NCBI GenBank assembly: GCA_004144175.1
Contig: SEFT01000003.1
Span: forward strand, 124,001-188,000
Reading direction: 5' to 3'
Length of the DNA: 64,000 nt
Origin: Sphingobacteriales bacterium
Lineage (GTDB): Bacteria > Bacteroidota > Bacteroidia > Chitinophagales > Chitinophagaceae
Every line of letters starts with the position of its first letter. Within the stretch, counting starts at the first letter, position 1. Positions 42,562 to 52,784 of this stretch are shown piece after piece. A model generated the notes under the pieces. That model was not told the DNA's origin. It was given only the letters and a program-made list of their open reading frames with translations, and did no database searches. The translations under genes and the position numbers were made by a program.

Positions 42562-43828
42562 GCCGGGGTTTATTAGCGGCGCATTACAGGTACCTGCATC
42601 AAAAAGTATGATGCAACGGGCCTGCGCGGCGGCGTTGTTACATCATGGCAAAACCATTATACATAATGCCGGCCATTCAAACGACGATCAGGCAGCATTA
42701 GGTATCATCCGCCAAATGGGTGCCAGGGCTGAACTAAAACCCGGCAATACAATTGAGATACACAGCAACGGCATCTACCCGATAGCAAATGCGATAGACT
42801 GCGGGGAGAGCGGGTTATCGGCCCGTATGTTCACGCCCATAATGGCATTGAGTAATAAGCGAATGGCGGCTACAGGCCACGGCACACTAACAAAACGCCC
42901 CATGCAGGTGCTGGACGACTTGCTGCCACAATTAGGCGTAACCACACAAAGCAGTAATGGTTGCCTGCCTTTTTATATCGAAGGGCCGCTAAAGCCGCGC
43001 AACATTACCATTGATGGAAGCAGCAGTTCACAATTTTTGACAGGCTTTTTGTTTGCGTTCTCTTACCAACCAAAAGAAGCGGTAACGATTGAGGTAACTA
43101 ACCTCAAAAGCAAGCCTTATATTGATATGACGCTAGAAGTACTGGATCTGTTTGGAAAGCTTGTAGCCAACCATAACTATGAACGTTTCGTGATAGATCC
43201 ATCTCTATTTAAACAGAAAGCAGCAGTTGACATATCTATTGAGGCCGACTGGAGCAGTGCTGCATTCTGGCTGGTGGCGGGGGTTATTGCAGGTGACATC
43301 ACCTTATCTGGGTTAAATAATAAGTCGGTCCAGGCAGATAAAGCCATATTGGATATATTGAACGAAACCGGAGCATCTCTCCATATCGCAGATGACAACG
43401 TCACGATAAGAATGACGGAAACACTCAAAAGCTTTTCTTACGATGCTACTGATGCACCTGACCTCTTCCCTATGCTGGCCGTACTTGCCGCTTATTGCGA
43501 GGGGCAAAGCCGAATTAGGGGAACACACAGGCTAAAACATAAGGAGAGCGATCGCCTGCTCAGCATCACCGAAATGCTGGATAGATTTGGCGTACACTAT
43601 ATTGCCACTGATGACGAGTTGACGATTGAAGGTGGAGGCGCTTTACGAGGCTGTGAGATCGACGCATATAATGACCACAGAATAGCAATGGCGGCGGCGA
43701 TAGCAGCACTGGGTGCCACAGGGCCGGTTACTATACAAGGTGCGGAAGCGGTGGATAAATCTTATCCCGACTTTTTTGCTCACCTATCTTTACTGGGTGG
43801 CAAGCACACAACTAATACGAACGACTGA
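42545..43828 (+). CDS. aroA: 3-phosphoshikimate 1-carboxyvinyltransferase (EPSP synthase)
   Basis: A 427-residue enzyme joining phosphoenolpyruvate to shikimate 3-phosphate. Motifs are PASKSMMQRACAA (Lys-Ser and Arg contact substrate), DCGESGLSARMFTPI (where E. coli has a GNAGTAMRP loop), TLTKRPMQVL, SSSSQFLTGFLFA, LKHKESDRL and DAYNDHRIAMA. Gly of the E. coli GNAGT loop is replaced by GESGL, which in this family can affect glyphosate sensitivity; sensitivity was not tested. It overlaps aroB by 17 bp and aroC by 1 bp, so it is translationally coupled to both. Confidence 0.97.
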   Translation: MNVTVEPGFISGALQVPASKSMMQRACAAALLHHGKTIIHNAGHSNDDQAALGIIRQMGARAELKPGNTIEIHSNGIYPIANAIDCGESGLSARMFTPIMALSNKRMAATGHGTLTKRPMQVLDDLLPQLGVTTQSSNGCLPFYIEGPLKPRNITIDGSSSSQFLTGFLFAFSYQPKEAVTIEVTNLKSKPYIDMTLEVLDLFGKLVANHNYERFVIDPSLFKQKAAVDISIEADWSSAAFWLVAGVIAGDITLSGLNNKSVQADKAILDILNETGASLHIADDNVTIRMTETLKSFSYDATDAPDLFPMLAVLAAYCEGQSRIRGTHRLKHKESDRLLSITEMLDRFGVHYIATDDELTIEGGGALRGCEIDAYNDHRIAMAAAIAALGATGPVTIQGAEAVDKSYPDFFAHLSLLGGKHTTNTND

Positions 43829-44814
43829 TGAATACATTTGGCAGAATTTTCAGGATCAGCATATTTGGCGAATCGCATGGTGCGGCGGTAGGTATTACCA
43901 TCGATGGATGCCCTGCGGGCATTAACCTTACAGAGCAGGATTTCCTGCCCGACCTGGAAAGGCGCAAAGCCGGTGCCGCAGGCACTACACCGCGTAAGGA
44001 AGACGATCTGCCCAAATTCATCAGTGGTGTGTTTAATGGAAAGAGTACCGGCTCACCCATTACTATACTCTTCAAAAACAACAATACCCGCTCATCCGAC
44101 TATGAAGCCATACGCCAGACACCGAGGCCCGGCCATGCCGACTTTGTGCTGCATAAAAAGTATAATGGCTACAACGACTATCGCGGCGGCGGACATTCTT
44201 CGGGCAGACTTACAACTGCCTTGGTTGCGGCAGGTGTAGTAGCCAAAAGGATCATAGCGCCTATCGAAGTGAACGCTACCCTTACCGAAGCAGGCGGACA
44301 AACAGATATAGAAGCAGCTATACAAGCTGCCGTAGAAAACCAGGATAGCATAGGTGGCATTATCAGTTGCTCCGCAACGGGATTGCCGATTGGCTTGGGC
44401 GAACCTTTCTTCGATAGTGCGGAATCTCTTATCAGCCATCTTATCTTCTCCATACCTGCAATTAAAGGCATTGAGTTTGGTAGTGGCTTTGCTGCTAGTA
44501 AAATGAAAGGCAGCGAACATAATGATGCTATTATAGATGCGGAAGGCACCACAGCTACAAACCATGCAGGCGGCATTAATGGCGGCATTACCAATGGCAA
44601 TACACTTACCTTCCGTGTGGCGGTGAAGCCAACCAGCAGTACGCCCAGGGAACAACAGACCTGGAATACTCAGACACAGTCAGTACAACCCTTCCAGGTG
44701 AAAGGGCGACATGATCTTTGCATTGCATTGAGGGCGCCTGTAGTAGTGGAAGCTGCGGCAGCGATAGCATTAGCGGATATGTTGCTGATAAGTAAAGCAG
44801 TAAAAACTTCTTAG
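43828..44814 (+). CDS. aroC: chorismate synthase
   Basis: A 328-residue enzyme making chorismate from EPSP with reduced FMN. Motifs are FGESHGAAVGITIDGCPAG, RRKAGAAGTTPRKEDD, SDYEAIRQTPRPGHAD, YRGGGHSSGRLTTALVAAG and GRHDLCIALRAPVVVEAAAA. It is a little shorter than the usual 350-370 residues but the core is complete. It is the last gene of the aroBAC operon, its start overlapping the aroA stop by one base (TGATG). Its stop overlaps by 4 bp that of the convergent SirB1-like gene. Confidence 0.97.
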   Translation: MNTFGRIFRISIFGESHGAAVGITIDGCPAGINLTEQDFLPDLERRKAGAAGTTPRKEDDLPKFISGVFNGKSTGSPITILFKNNNTRSSDYEAIRQTPRPGHADFVLHKKYNGYNDYRGGGHSSGRLTTALVAAGVVAKRIIAPIEVNATLTEAGGQTDIEAAIQAAVENQDSIGGIISCSATGLPIGLGEPFFDSAESLISHLIFSIPAIKGIEFGSGFAASKMKGSEHNDAIIDAEGTTATNHAGGINGGITNGNTLTFRVAVKPTSSTPREQQTWNTQTQSVQPFQVKGRHDLCIALRAPVVVEAAAAIALADMLLISKAVKTS

Positions 44815-45713
44815 TCTTCTTCGTCATTGCTATCTGACTCCTGTCCGCCGATGATGCGCATGAGTTCCTGTATCTCTTCGGCTTTCTGCTCTTCGCGGCG
44901 GTAGCGGTAGCAAAGGCTTAGCTCTTCGAGCATTTTGTAGATAACACGCTTGGCCAGCAATGGTACAAAATATTGCTCGCGGTCGTTTGCGTTGATCTTG
45001 CGCAGGTACGCATTCACATCCTTCTGCGTATAGACCATACCATTCGTCGGGTCTATGTAGAACTGTATCTGCTGCACACCCTCGTCATCGGGGCTGAAGA
45101 AGTTATGAAGTGTGTCGATATAGGCAAATACAAACTGCCTGGGCAGGTCTACCGCAAAGATGGGTATATCAAGCAGTTCGCAAAGCGCCAGGTACAGCAC
45201 CCCTATCGAATAGGAGTTACCCTGCTTACTTTCAAGTACCTGGTTGATGAAGAAATACTTCGGCTCACGCTCTGTAAGCTCGTGGCCTTGTAACTTATAA
45301 TAGTTGTAGAGGATGCTGTTAAATACATTTACCTGTTCCAGCGGGGTCAGGTAGTTATTCAGCTCCAGCCATATGTTGCGCCTAATCTTATCGAACTGTG
45401 ATAGGAGCGACGGGATATTCAGATCGGGGAATTGATACTTAGCTACAAGTATAGCACCACGCAAAAGTTCCGGCGTCTTGGAATGGCTCCATTCATAGAG
45501 CTCCTGTTGCAGATCCTGGAAATGCACACGATGTATCAGGTGCTCGATACGCTCCTGCACCGACTGGTCTATGGTTACTTCCCATAGCTGCTCCAGGTTT
45601 GGTATGATCTCCCTGCCATAGTGAAGCAATTTGTCGGCAACCGTATCAAATACTTCATGGTCGGGATCATCAATAAGCCTTAAGAGCGCTGATATCTCTT
45701 TGTTGTGCTTCAT
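44811..45713 (-). CDS. SirB1-like transglutaminase-core protein
   Basis: A 300-residue protein. The first ~90 residues are helical repeats (SALLRLIDDPDHEVFDTVAD, HEAT-like), followed by the transglutaminase-like core characteristic of SirB1/YchA proteins: NVFNSILYNYYKLQGHE, QVLESKQGNSYSIGVLYLAL and VDLPRQFVFAYID. The expected cysteine is absent from the core helix (NSYSIG instead of NSxCxG), so cross-linking activity is unlikely. It may act as a protein-interaction module. It lies 51 bp downstream of topA on the same strand. The C-terminus is acidic (GQESDSNDEED). Confidence 0.82.
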   Translation of the reverse strand: MKHNKEISALLRLIDDPDHEVFDTVADKLLHYGREIIPNLEQLWEVTIDQSVQERIEHLIHRVHFQDLQQELYEWSHSKTPELLRGAILVAKYQFPDLNIPSLLSQFDKIRRNIWLELNNYLTPLEQVNVFNSILYNYYKLQGHELTEREPKYFFINQVLESKQGNSYSIGVLYLALCELLDIPIFAVDLPRQFVFAYIDTLHNFFSPDDEGVQQIQFYIDPTNGMVYTQKDVNAYLRKINANDREQYFVPLLAKRVIYKMLEELSLCYRYRREEQKAEEIQELMRIIGGQESDSNDEED

Positions 45714-45764
45714 TCCTGATCTTAAAACCGTTCTATCACTCTTAAGTTACGAAGAATTTCGTTC

Positions 45765-48110
45765 TTATTTCTTCTTACCTCTTGCTGTTTTTTTAGGCGG
45801 ATTATCTTTTGCTTCCTGTATTATAGCCTTAACCTCCTCAATAGTCAGCTCGGCTGCCTGCTCAACCCTTTCCTTCGGTATCTTAAAGTTGCGCAAGCCT
45901 TGCTTTATGTAAGGGCCGTACGGGCCTTTCAGTATCTTGATCTTTTCTTTCTCAAATATCTTGATGGTGCTCTCGGCAGCCGCTTTGCGCTTCTCTTCTA
46001 TCAGCGGAGCTACTTCTTCCAGTTCCACTGTATAGGGGTCCATTTCCTTCTTCAGCGAGTAGAACTTAGCTGCGTGTTGCGCATAAGGCCCGAAGCGGCC
46101 TATATTGACCGTTACATCTTCCCCCTCGAACAAACCAAGCTTCCTTGGCAGGCGGAATAATTCCATTGCCTCTGCCAGCGTTATCGTTTCAATGCTCTGT
46201 GTCGGGCGCAGTTTTGCAAAGCGTGGTTTTTCTTCGTCTTCCGTTGCGCCTATCTGCACCATCGGACCGAAACGCCCTAACCTGGCTACCACCGGCTTAC
46301 CGCTATCCGGATCTGTACCGAGCACGTGCTCACCTTTTACCCTTCCTGCAGTTTCCATCGTGTGCTCTACCGTCTCGTGGAAAGGATGATAGAAGCTATC
46401 CAACATTTTGTTCCACTGCTTCTTACCCTGTGCTATCTCGTCAAACTCTTCCTCGATCTTAGCCGTAAAGCTATAATCCATCACTTTATTGAAATGCTCA
46501 CTTAGGAAGTCCGTCACCACCATACCAAGGTCGGTGGGAAATAGCTTTGACTTCTCTGCACCAGTATTTTCATGCTCGGTGCGCTGTGTTATTTTATGGT
46601 CCTTCAGGCTGATGATCTCAAAATCACGCTTTACACCTTCTTTATCCCTGCGCTCTACATAGCCCCTTTGCTGTATGGTGCTGATAGTAGGTGCATAGGT
46701 AGAGGGACGGCCAATGCCTAGTTCTTCCAGCTTCTTTACCAGCGATGCCTCGGTGTACCTTGGCTGCGGACGTGTGTAGCGTTGCGTAGCCTTCATTTCC
46801 TGCAAGTCCAGTTGCTGGCCTACGGTCAGTTGCGGCAACATGCCTTCTGCTACATCGTCGCCATCGCCATCTTCTTCATCGCGGCTTTCGCTGTATACTT
46901 TCAGAAAGCCATCAAAGCGAAGCACTTCACCTGTTGCTGTAAGCGGATCGGGATGAGCCGGTGTGCCGATTTTGGCAATGGTACGCTCCAGTTGTGCATC
47001 AGCCATCTGGCTGGCCATGGTGCGTTTCCATATCAGGTCGTACAGGCGCTGCGTATCCGCATCACCTACCGATGTGGTATTCATATCCGTTGGGCGTATC
47101 GCTTCGTGCGCCTCCTGTGCGGATTCGTTCTTATTCTGAAACTTGCGGAACTGGTAGTATTTATCTCCGTATTGGCTGCTAACTGTAGACCTTATATTAT
47201 CTATTGCAGTTTCAGAAAGGTTTACCGAGTCGGTACGCATATAGCTAATGTGTCCGTTCTCATAAAGCTTCTGCGCCAGCAGCATCGTCTTCGACACCGA
47301 GTAACCGAGTTTACGGCTGGCCTCTTGCTGAAGTGTAGATGTAGTAAACGGTGCGGACGGCGATTTCTTAGCCGGCTTTACCTGTATATCTGTTACGGTA
47401 AATGTGGTATTGATGCACTTTTCAAGGTAGCTGCGGGCAGCACCTGCCTCGGCCATCTTATCGGGCCCGTCGGCTTTAAAGGTTACTTTCTTTTTATTGA
47501 TATCGGCAGCCTGGAAAAATGCTTCGACTTTGAAGCTGCTCTGAGCCGTAAACTTGGTGATGGCGCGTTCTCTTTCCACTATAAGCCTTACTGCTACTGA
47601 TTGCACCCTGCCAGCCGACAAGTTGTTGCGCATACTCATCTTGCGCCACAGTATAGGCGATATCTCGAAGCCTACGATACGGTCGAGTACACGGCGCGCC
47701 TGCTGGGCATTCACCAGGTCCATATTAACGGTACGCGGCTTTTGCACTGCGCGCTGTATGGCCGGCTTTGTGATCTCGTGGAACACAATACGTTTGGTAG
47801 TAGCCGGGTCAAGGTCCAGTACTTCGCACAGATGCCATGATATAGCCTCACCCTCACGGTCCTCATCCGTTGCCAGCCAAACCTCTTCCGATTTCTTTGC
47901 GAGTGACTTCAGTTCTTTTACAACCTTTTGCTTGTCTTCGGATACTATATATTTTGGCTTAAATCCGTTCTTGATGTCTATACCCATGTCTTCTTTTTCA
48001 AGATCACGGATATGGCCGTAACAAGACTTCACCTCGAAATCACTACCCAATATTTTCTCTATGGTTTTGGCTTTTGCAGGCGACTCAACGATCAGCAGGT
48101 TTTTTGCCAT
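45765..48110 (-). CDS. topA: DNA topoisomerase I
   Basis: A 781-residue type IA topoisomerase that relaxes negative supercoils. Toprim domain: LLIVESPAKAKTIEKILG and ATDEDREGEAISWHL (~residue 82). The catalytic tyrosine is in ISYMRTDSVNLS (~290). Later core motifs are EAHEAIRPTDM and GIGRPSTYAPTISTIQ. In place of four-cysteine zinc ribbons, the C-terminal region has three glycine-rich topoisomerase repeats with (L/I/K)GRFGPM, GRFGPYAQ and GPYGPYIKQG near residues 613, 672 and 730. It ends in a basic KKTARGKKK tail. The gene has a terminator of the gene before it about 95 bp upstream. Confidence 0.97.
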   Translation of the reverse strand: MAKNLLIVESPAKAKTIEKILGSDFEVKSCYGHIRDLEKEDMGIDIKNGFKPKYIVSEDKQKVVKELKSLAKKSEEVWLATDEDREGEAISWHLCEVLDLDPATTKRIVFHEITKPAIQRAVQKPRTVNMDLVNAQQARRVLDRIVGFEISPILWRKMSMRNNLSAGRVQSVAVRLIVERERAITKFTAQSSFKVEAFFQAADINKKKVTFKADGPDKMAEAGAARSYLEKCINTTFTVTDIQVKPAKKSPSAPFTTSTLQQEASRKLGYSVSKTMLLAQKLYENGHISYMRTDSVNLSETAIDNIRSTVSSQYGDKYYQFRKFQNKNESAQEAHEAIRPTDMNTTSVGDADTQRLYDLIWKRTMASQMADAQLERTIAKIGTPAHPDPLTATGEVLRFDGFLKVYSESRDEEDGDGDDVAEGMLPQLTVGQQLDLQEMKATQRYTRPQPRYTEASLVKKLEELGIGRPSTYAPTISTIQQRGYVERRDKEGVKRDFEIISLKDHKITQRTEHENTGAEKSKLFPTDLGMVVTDFLSEHFNKVMDYSFTAKIEEEFDEIAQGKKQWNKMLDSFYHPFHETVEHTMETAGRVKGEHVLGTDPDSGKPVVARLGRFGPMVQIGATEDEEKPRFAKLRPTQSIETITLAEAMELFRLPRKLGLFEGEDVTVNIGRFGPYAQHAAKFYSLKKEMDPYTVELEEVAPLIEEKRKAAAESTIKIFEKEKIKILKGPYGPYIKQGLRNFKIPKERVEQAAELTIEEVKAIIQEAKDNPPKKTARGKKK

Positions 48111-48203
48111 TCTTTGTTTTTCTTTCTTTTATATCAACAATATCCGGACCAATCCGGATTGGGGGATGTGTGCAATAATAAAGTATTGTTCTGTAAAAAA
48201 AGA

Positions 48204-48229
48204 AAAAGGCGGCAAAACTGCCGCCTTTT
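48204..48229 (-). terminator. terminator of the T9SS gene upstream of topA
   Basis: An 11-bp perfect stem with loop AAAC, followed on the minus strand by TTCTTTTTTT. It lies 22 bp after the stop codon of the gene at 48252-49628 and before topA. Confidence 0.9.
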
Positions 48230-48251
48230 ACATAACAATTATTATTACTTA

Positions 48252-49628
48252 TTATTTGCTAACTGAGATACGACCGCTTTCACGCTGTCCGTTTGCGATA
48301 ACAGTGTAGATATACACACCGGTAGCAAGATCAGCAGTGTTGAAAGAAGCAACTGCGTTGTTAACATTTTTGAAGTTCTGAGACTTAACAACCTGGCCCA
48401 TTGCATTAGTCAGGGTAACAGTAACATCAGAGTTTACGTTCAGAATGAAAGGAACGCGAACTTCAACGTTTGCAGGGTTAGGATAAGCAGCAACCTTTTT
48501 GAAGGTATTGTTCACATCCTTGATACCCAGAGTTTGACAAGTAGCGCAAGTAATTTTCGCACCAGCTACAATCATTTCATTTTGTACGTCAGCACCGTTG
48601 TAAAGCTCCAGCTCAACAGGAGACAACCAGCGACCTGCCTGTGTATGCAACAAGCGGCTGATCAACCAGTAAGACATATTCCTGTCTGAGTAAGAATAGC
48701 GATAGTATGGAGACAGATCAGCAGCACCTCTACCAACGGATCTAACCATCATGTAGTTATAATCTGAAACGCTATCAGCGTTAGGAGCTTGCTGAGCCTG
48801 ACCAGGCTTGTAAGAAACTGAGAAACCGAAGCCTCTTCCTTTAGCCACATTCAAACCAGCGCCGTTATTAACAGCGAAAGAGAACGTACGTGTAGGGAAA
48901 CCTGTAGCTGTTTTAGCTTTGCGGAGCGTATCTTCCAGCGCTACTTTCCAGGTTACGGCACCAGATGCAGACAGGCTTCTATCAGCTTTATTAAGGCCGG
49001 GGAATTTCTGGATCAACAGTACTGAATCATTTTCCTGAACATCTTCGTAATCCAGAAGGTTCACATCATAGTCCGGATTTGGCCTGAAAGCATCATCAGC
49101 ATAAGCTATAGGCGCAGCTGATATGATCAGGGTATCAATACCGTTAGGATAAACGTTACCAATGATATAAGCACCGGCAAAGTATATTGAGTCAACAGTA
49201 TAATCGTTACCTAAAGTAACGTTGATATCGTCTGCTGTAAAAAAGTTAGGATCAATGAAGTTGAAGCCTTCAGAATAGATCGGATCGAAAAACTGTCCAA
49301 AAGAAGCATAGTTTACCGGGCCAGGACCATTACCATAGGTTTGCAGGTAAGTAGAATCATATCCGATATAGTACACGAACGTGCTTGGGAATGCAGTGTT
49401 ACCATTGTACGCTTGATTCAGCGCCCAAGGCTCCAGCCATCTTGAGCCACCAACAGTACCTTTATTGGCGCTGTAAGAAGTACCCAACTTAGGAGTATTA
49501 CCAATCATTTCCGAAACACCTCTACCCGATTGCACATCTTTAAGAACTACCGGAGTCTTCGCACTTTGCGCAAACGAGCTAGTCGCTACGAAGCCAGCAG
49601 CCATTAACAAGAGTAATTTTTTCATCAT
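48252..49628 (-). CDS. secreted T9SS type A sorting-domain protein
   Basis: A 458-residue protein. Signal peptide KKLLLLMAAGFVATSSFAQ. The mature part is a beta-rich unknown domain (residues ~25-370) with several tyrosine- and proline-rich strands, including TFVYYIGYDSTYLQTYGNGP and VNLLDYEDVQEND. A CATCQTLG cysteine pair precedes the C-terminal T9SS sorting domain (YPNPANVEVRVPFIL, VTLTNAMGQVVKS, LATGVYIYTVIANGQRESG). It has its own promoter at 49660-49692 and terminator, so it is monocistronic. The clean expression signals and strict codon choice suggest an abundant surface or secreted protein. Function is unknown. Confidence 0.85.
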   Translation of the reverse strand: MMKKLLLLMAAGFVATSSFAQSAKTPVVLKDVQSGRGVSEMIGNTPKLGTSYSANKGTVGGSRWLEPWALNQAYNGNTAFPSTFVYYIGYDSTYLQTYGNGPGPVNYASFGQFFDPIYSEGFNFIDPNFFTADDINVTLGNDYTVDSIYFAGAYIIGNVYPNGIDTLIISAAPIAYADDAFRPNPDYDVNLLDYEDVQENDSVLLIQKFPGLNKADRSLSASGAVTWKVALEDTLRKAKTATGFPTRTFSFAVNNGAGLNVAKGRGFGFSVSYKPGQAQQAPNADSVSDYNYMMVRSVGRGAADLSPYYRYSYSDRNMSYWLISRLLHTQAGRWLSPVELELYNGADVQNEMIVAGAKITCATCQTLGIKDVNNTFKKVAAYPNPANVEVRVPFILNVNSDVTVTLTNAMGQVVKSQNFKNVNNAVASFNTADLATGVYIYTVIANGQRESGRISVSK

Positions 49629-49659
49629 TTAACGCTTTTTAAGTATAACATTGTTTCGG

Positions 49660-49692
49660 TAAAGATAACGTTTCCGTAACCAAACAGACAAA
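49660..49692 (-). promoter_or_regulatory. Bacteroidota-type promoter of the T9SS gene
   Basis: On the minus strand, TTTG (49689-49692) is followed after 21 bp by TATCTTTA (49660-49667), one base off the TAnnTTTG consensus. It lies about 30 bp ahead of the start at 49628. Confidence 0.55.
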
Positions 49693-49767
49693 TTTTTTTG
49701 TCATGCTATTGCTTGTTTCAATAGCATTTTGTATAATCATACACTAGCGTGACAAAGAGAGAAGAAA

Positions 49768-49799
49768 TTTCCTGACATCAATTACTACAACTATTTTTG
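49768..49799 (+). promoter_or_regulatory. Bacteroidota-type promoter of the proline dehydrogenase gene
   Basis: TTTC (49768-49771) is followed after 20 bp by TATTTTTG (49792-49799), 19 bp ahead of the ATG at 49818. This placement also argues against the in-frame start at 49797, which lies inside the -7 element. Confidence 0.6.
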
Positions 49800-49817
49800 C
49801 CTGCTTTATACAACAAT

Positions 49818-50984
49818 ATGCTCCCGCAGTTCGACAATACAGAAGTAGCTTTTAAATACCGTAGCAATAAAGAACTGAAACGCGCAAGGTTTCTATTCGC
49901 TTCTATGGGTTCTCCTGCACTTACCAAGATAGGCATGGCGCTGACGAAGGTCGCTATAGACTGGCATCTGCCGGTTAAAGGAATAATACGCAGCACTATA
50001 TTCGAACAGTTTTGCGGCGGCGAAACCATGGAAGAAGCCGCAGGTACTGCTGCATTGATTGGTCAATACGGCGTAGGCGTGATACTAGATTATGGCGTAG
50101 AAGGCAAAGAAGGCGAGGCTGAATTTGACAAAGCAGTGCCAGAGTTTATCAAAGCCATCAACTACGCCGCTTCTCAAAAAAATATACCTTTTATTAGCGT
50201 TAAAGTGACGGGGTTTGCAAGGTTTGCATTGCTCGAGAAGATACATTCTAAAGCCGCGCTATCACCCGACGAGCATGCAGAATGGCAACGTGTGTATAAC
50301 CGTATAAACGAGATATGTGCAGCAGCAAAGCATGCCGGCACTATGGTGCTGATAGATGCCGAAGAAAGCTGGATACAGCAACCAGTGGACGACCTGACTG
50401 ATGCCATGATGGAGCTATACAACACGGATAAAGTGTTTATATTTAATACCTTCCAGATGTATCGTCACGACAGGTTGGCTTATCTTAAGAAGTCGCTGGA
50501 CCTGGCTATCTCTAAAGGCTATCTACTAGGCGCTAAGCTGGTGCGCGGTGCTTATATGGAAAAGGAAAGGAACCGTGCAGCAGAGAAAGGTTATGAGTCG
50601 CCTATACAGCCGGACAAAGCAAGCTCCGACCGCGACTACGACGCTGCTGTACGCTATTGTCTGGAGCGGCTGGATAACCTGGCATTGTTCATAGGTACGC
50701 ACAATGAAAAAAGCTGCCTGGAAGCTGCACGGTACATGCAGGAGCACAACATACTGGCCGATCATCCGCGTGTATACTTCTCGCAGCTATTCGGCATGAG
50801 CGATAATATCTCCTTCAACCTGGCGCACCATAAGTACCATGTGGCTAAGTACCTGCCTTATGGCCCGGTGCAGGACGTACTGCCCTACCTGATGCGCCGT
50901 GCGCAGGAAAACACTTCAGTAGCGGGCCAAACAGGCCGTGAACTTTCCCTGATAAACCAGGAAATGCAAAGAAGAAGACTGTAA
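49818..50984 (+). CDS. proline dehydrogenase
   Basis: A 388-residue FAD enzyme that oxidises proline to pyrroline-5-carboxylate. The start is at 49818 (MLPQFDNTEVAFKYR). The TIM-barrel motifs LIDAEESW, GAKLVRGAYMEKER (~residue 243, substrate arginine region), LFIGTHNEKS and KYLPYGPVQDVLPYLMRR are intact. It stands alone, without a fused P5C dehydrogenase domain, so the second step is encoded elsewhere. It is divergent from the T9SS gene and ends before a two-way terminator. Confidence 0.95.
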   Translation: MLPQFDNTEVAFKYRSNKELKRARFLFASMGSPALTKIGMALTKVAIDWHLPVKGIIRSTIFEQFCGGETMEEAAGTAALIGQYGVGVILDYGVEGKEGEAEFDKAVPEFIKAINYAASQKNIPFISVKVTGFARFALLEKIHSKAALSPDEHAEWQRVYNRINEICAAAKHAGTMVLIDAEESWIQQPVDDLTDAMMELYNTDKVFIFNTFQMYRHDRLAYLKKSLDLAISKGYLLGAKLVRGAYMEKERNRAAEKGYESPIQPDKASSDRDYDAAVRYCLERLDNLALFIGTHNEKSCLEAARYMQEHNILADHPRVYFSQLFGMSDNISFNLAHHKYHVAKYLPYGPVQDVLPYLMRRAQENTSVAGQTGRELSLINQEMQRRRL

Positions 50985-51007
50985 TAAGTATACGATACAG
51001 CATAAAT

Positions 51008-51037
51008 AAAAAACCACTGCAAATGCAGTGGTTTTTT
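51008..51037. terminator. two-way terminator between proline dehydrogenase and the ftsB-like gene
   Basis: A long stem, CCACTGC with GCAGTGG in the centre and extended by A/T arms that pair over 14 bp in all. It has a run of A on one side and of T on the other. It lies 23 bp after the proline dehydrogenase stop and one base from the ftsB-like stop. Confidence 0.9.
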
Positions 51038-51038
51038 A

Positions 51039-51326
51039 TTACTTAGCTTCTATGATATAGAGATCTTCGTTGTCTCGTTTCATCTTGTATTGCTCTCTGG
51101 CGTATTGCTCAAGCTTTTGTGGTTCTGAGGTCATTTGATAATGCTCTTTCTCCATGCGGGCTATTTCCCTATTGAGGTAAGAGATATTGTTATCAATCTC
51201 CTCGAGGTCTCTGCTCTTCTTACTAATAGATTGCCAATCATTCTGATCAAAATAGGCCATCCATAGCAGGAAACCCAGCCCGGTGAGCACAAACTTATTA
51301 GTAAGAATACGCAGGAACTTTTTCAT
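51039..51326 (-). CDS. septum formation initiator, FtsB/DivIC-like
   Basis: About 95 residues with a bitopic design: a short basic start (MKKFLRILTNK), one membrane segment (VLTGLGFLLWMAYF), then a periplasmic coiled coil (LEEIDNNISYLNREIARMEKE) and a C-terminal tail with LEQYAREQYKMKRDNEDLY, typical of FtsB/DivIC family members. It takes part in divisome assembly with FtsL and FtsQ. It starts 12 bp after the enolase stop, a gene pair also found in many Bacteroidota and other phyla. Confidence 0.88.
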   Translation of the reverse strand: MKKFLRILTNKFVLTGLGFLLWMAYFDQNDWQSISKKSRDLEEIDNNISYLNREIARMEKEHYQMTSEPQKLEQYAREQYKMKRDNEDLYIIEAK

Positions 51327-51338
51327 ACGCAAAGATGA

Positions 51339-52640
<1,302 letters not shown>

Positions 52641-52784
52641 TCAGATTTGGCAGCAAAAGTAACACCGCAAATCCGAAAAAACACTTTTCGGGTTCTGTTT
52701 TCAGTTTCCGCGTCAAACGACGAATGCAGCCTTTAGCACAAATTGTAATAGGTACTTGTAAGTACGAAGCCTAAATTTGCAACC

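Noticed and set aside
46782-47600. A 272-codon frame opposite topA
   Set aside because: Antisense shadow of topA, rich in cysteine and tyrosine by codon accident.
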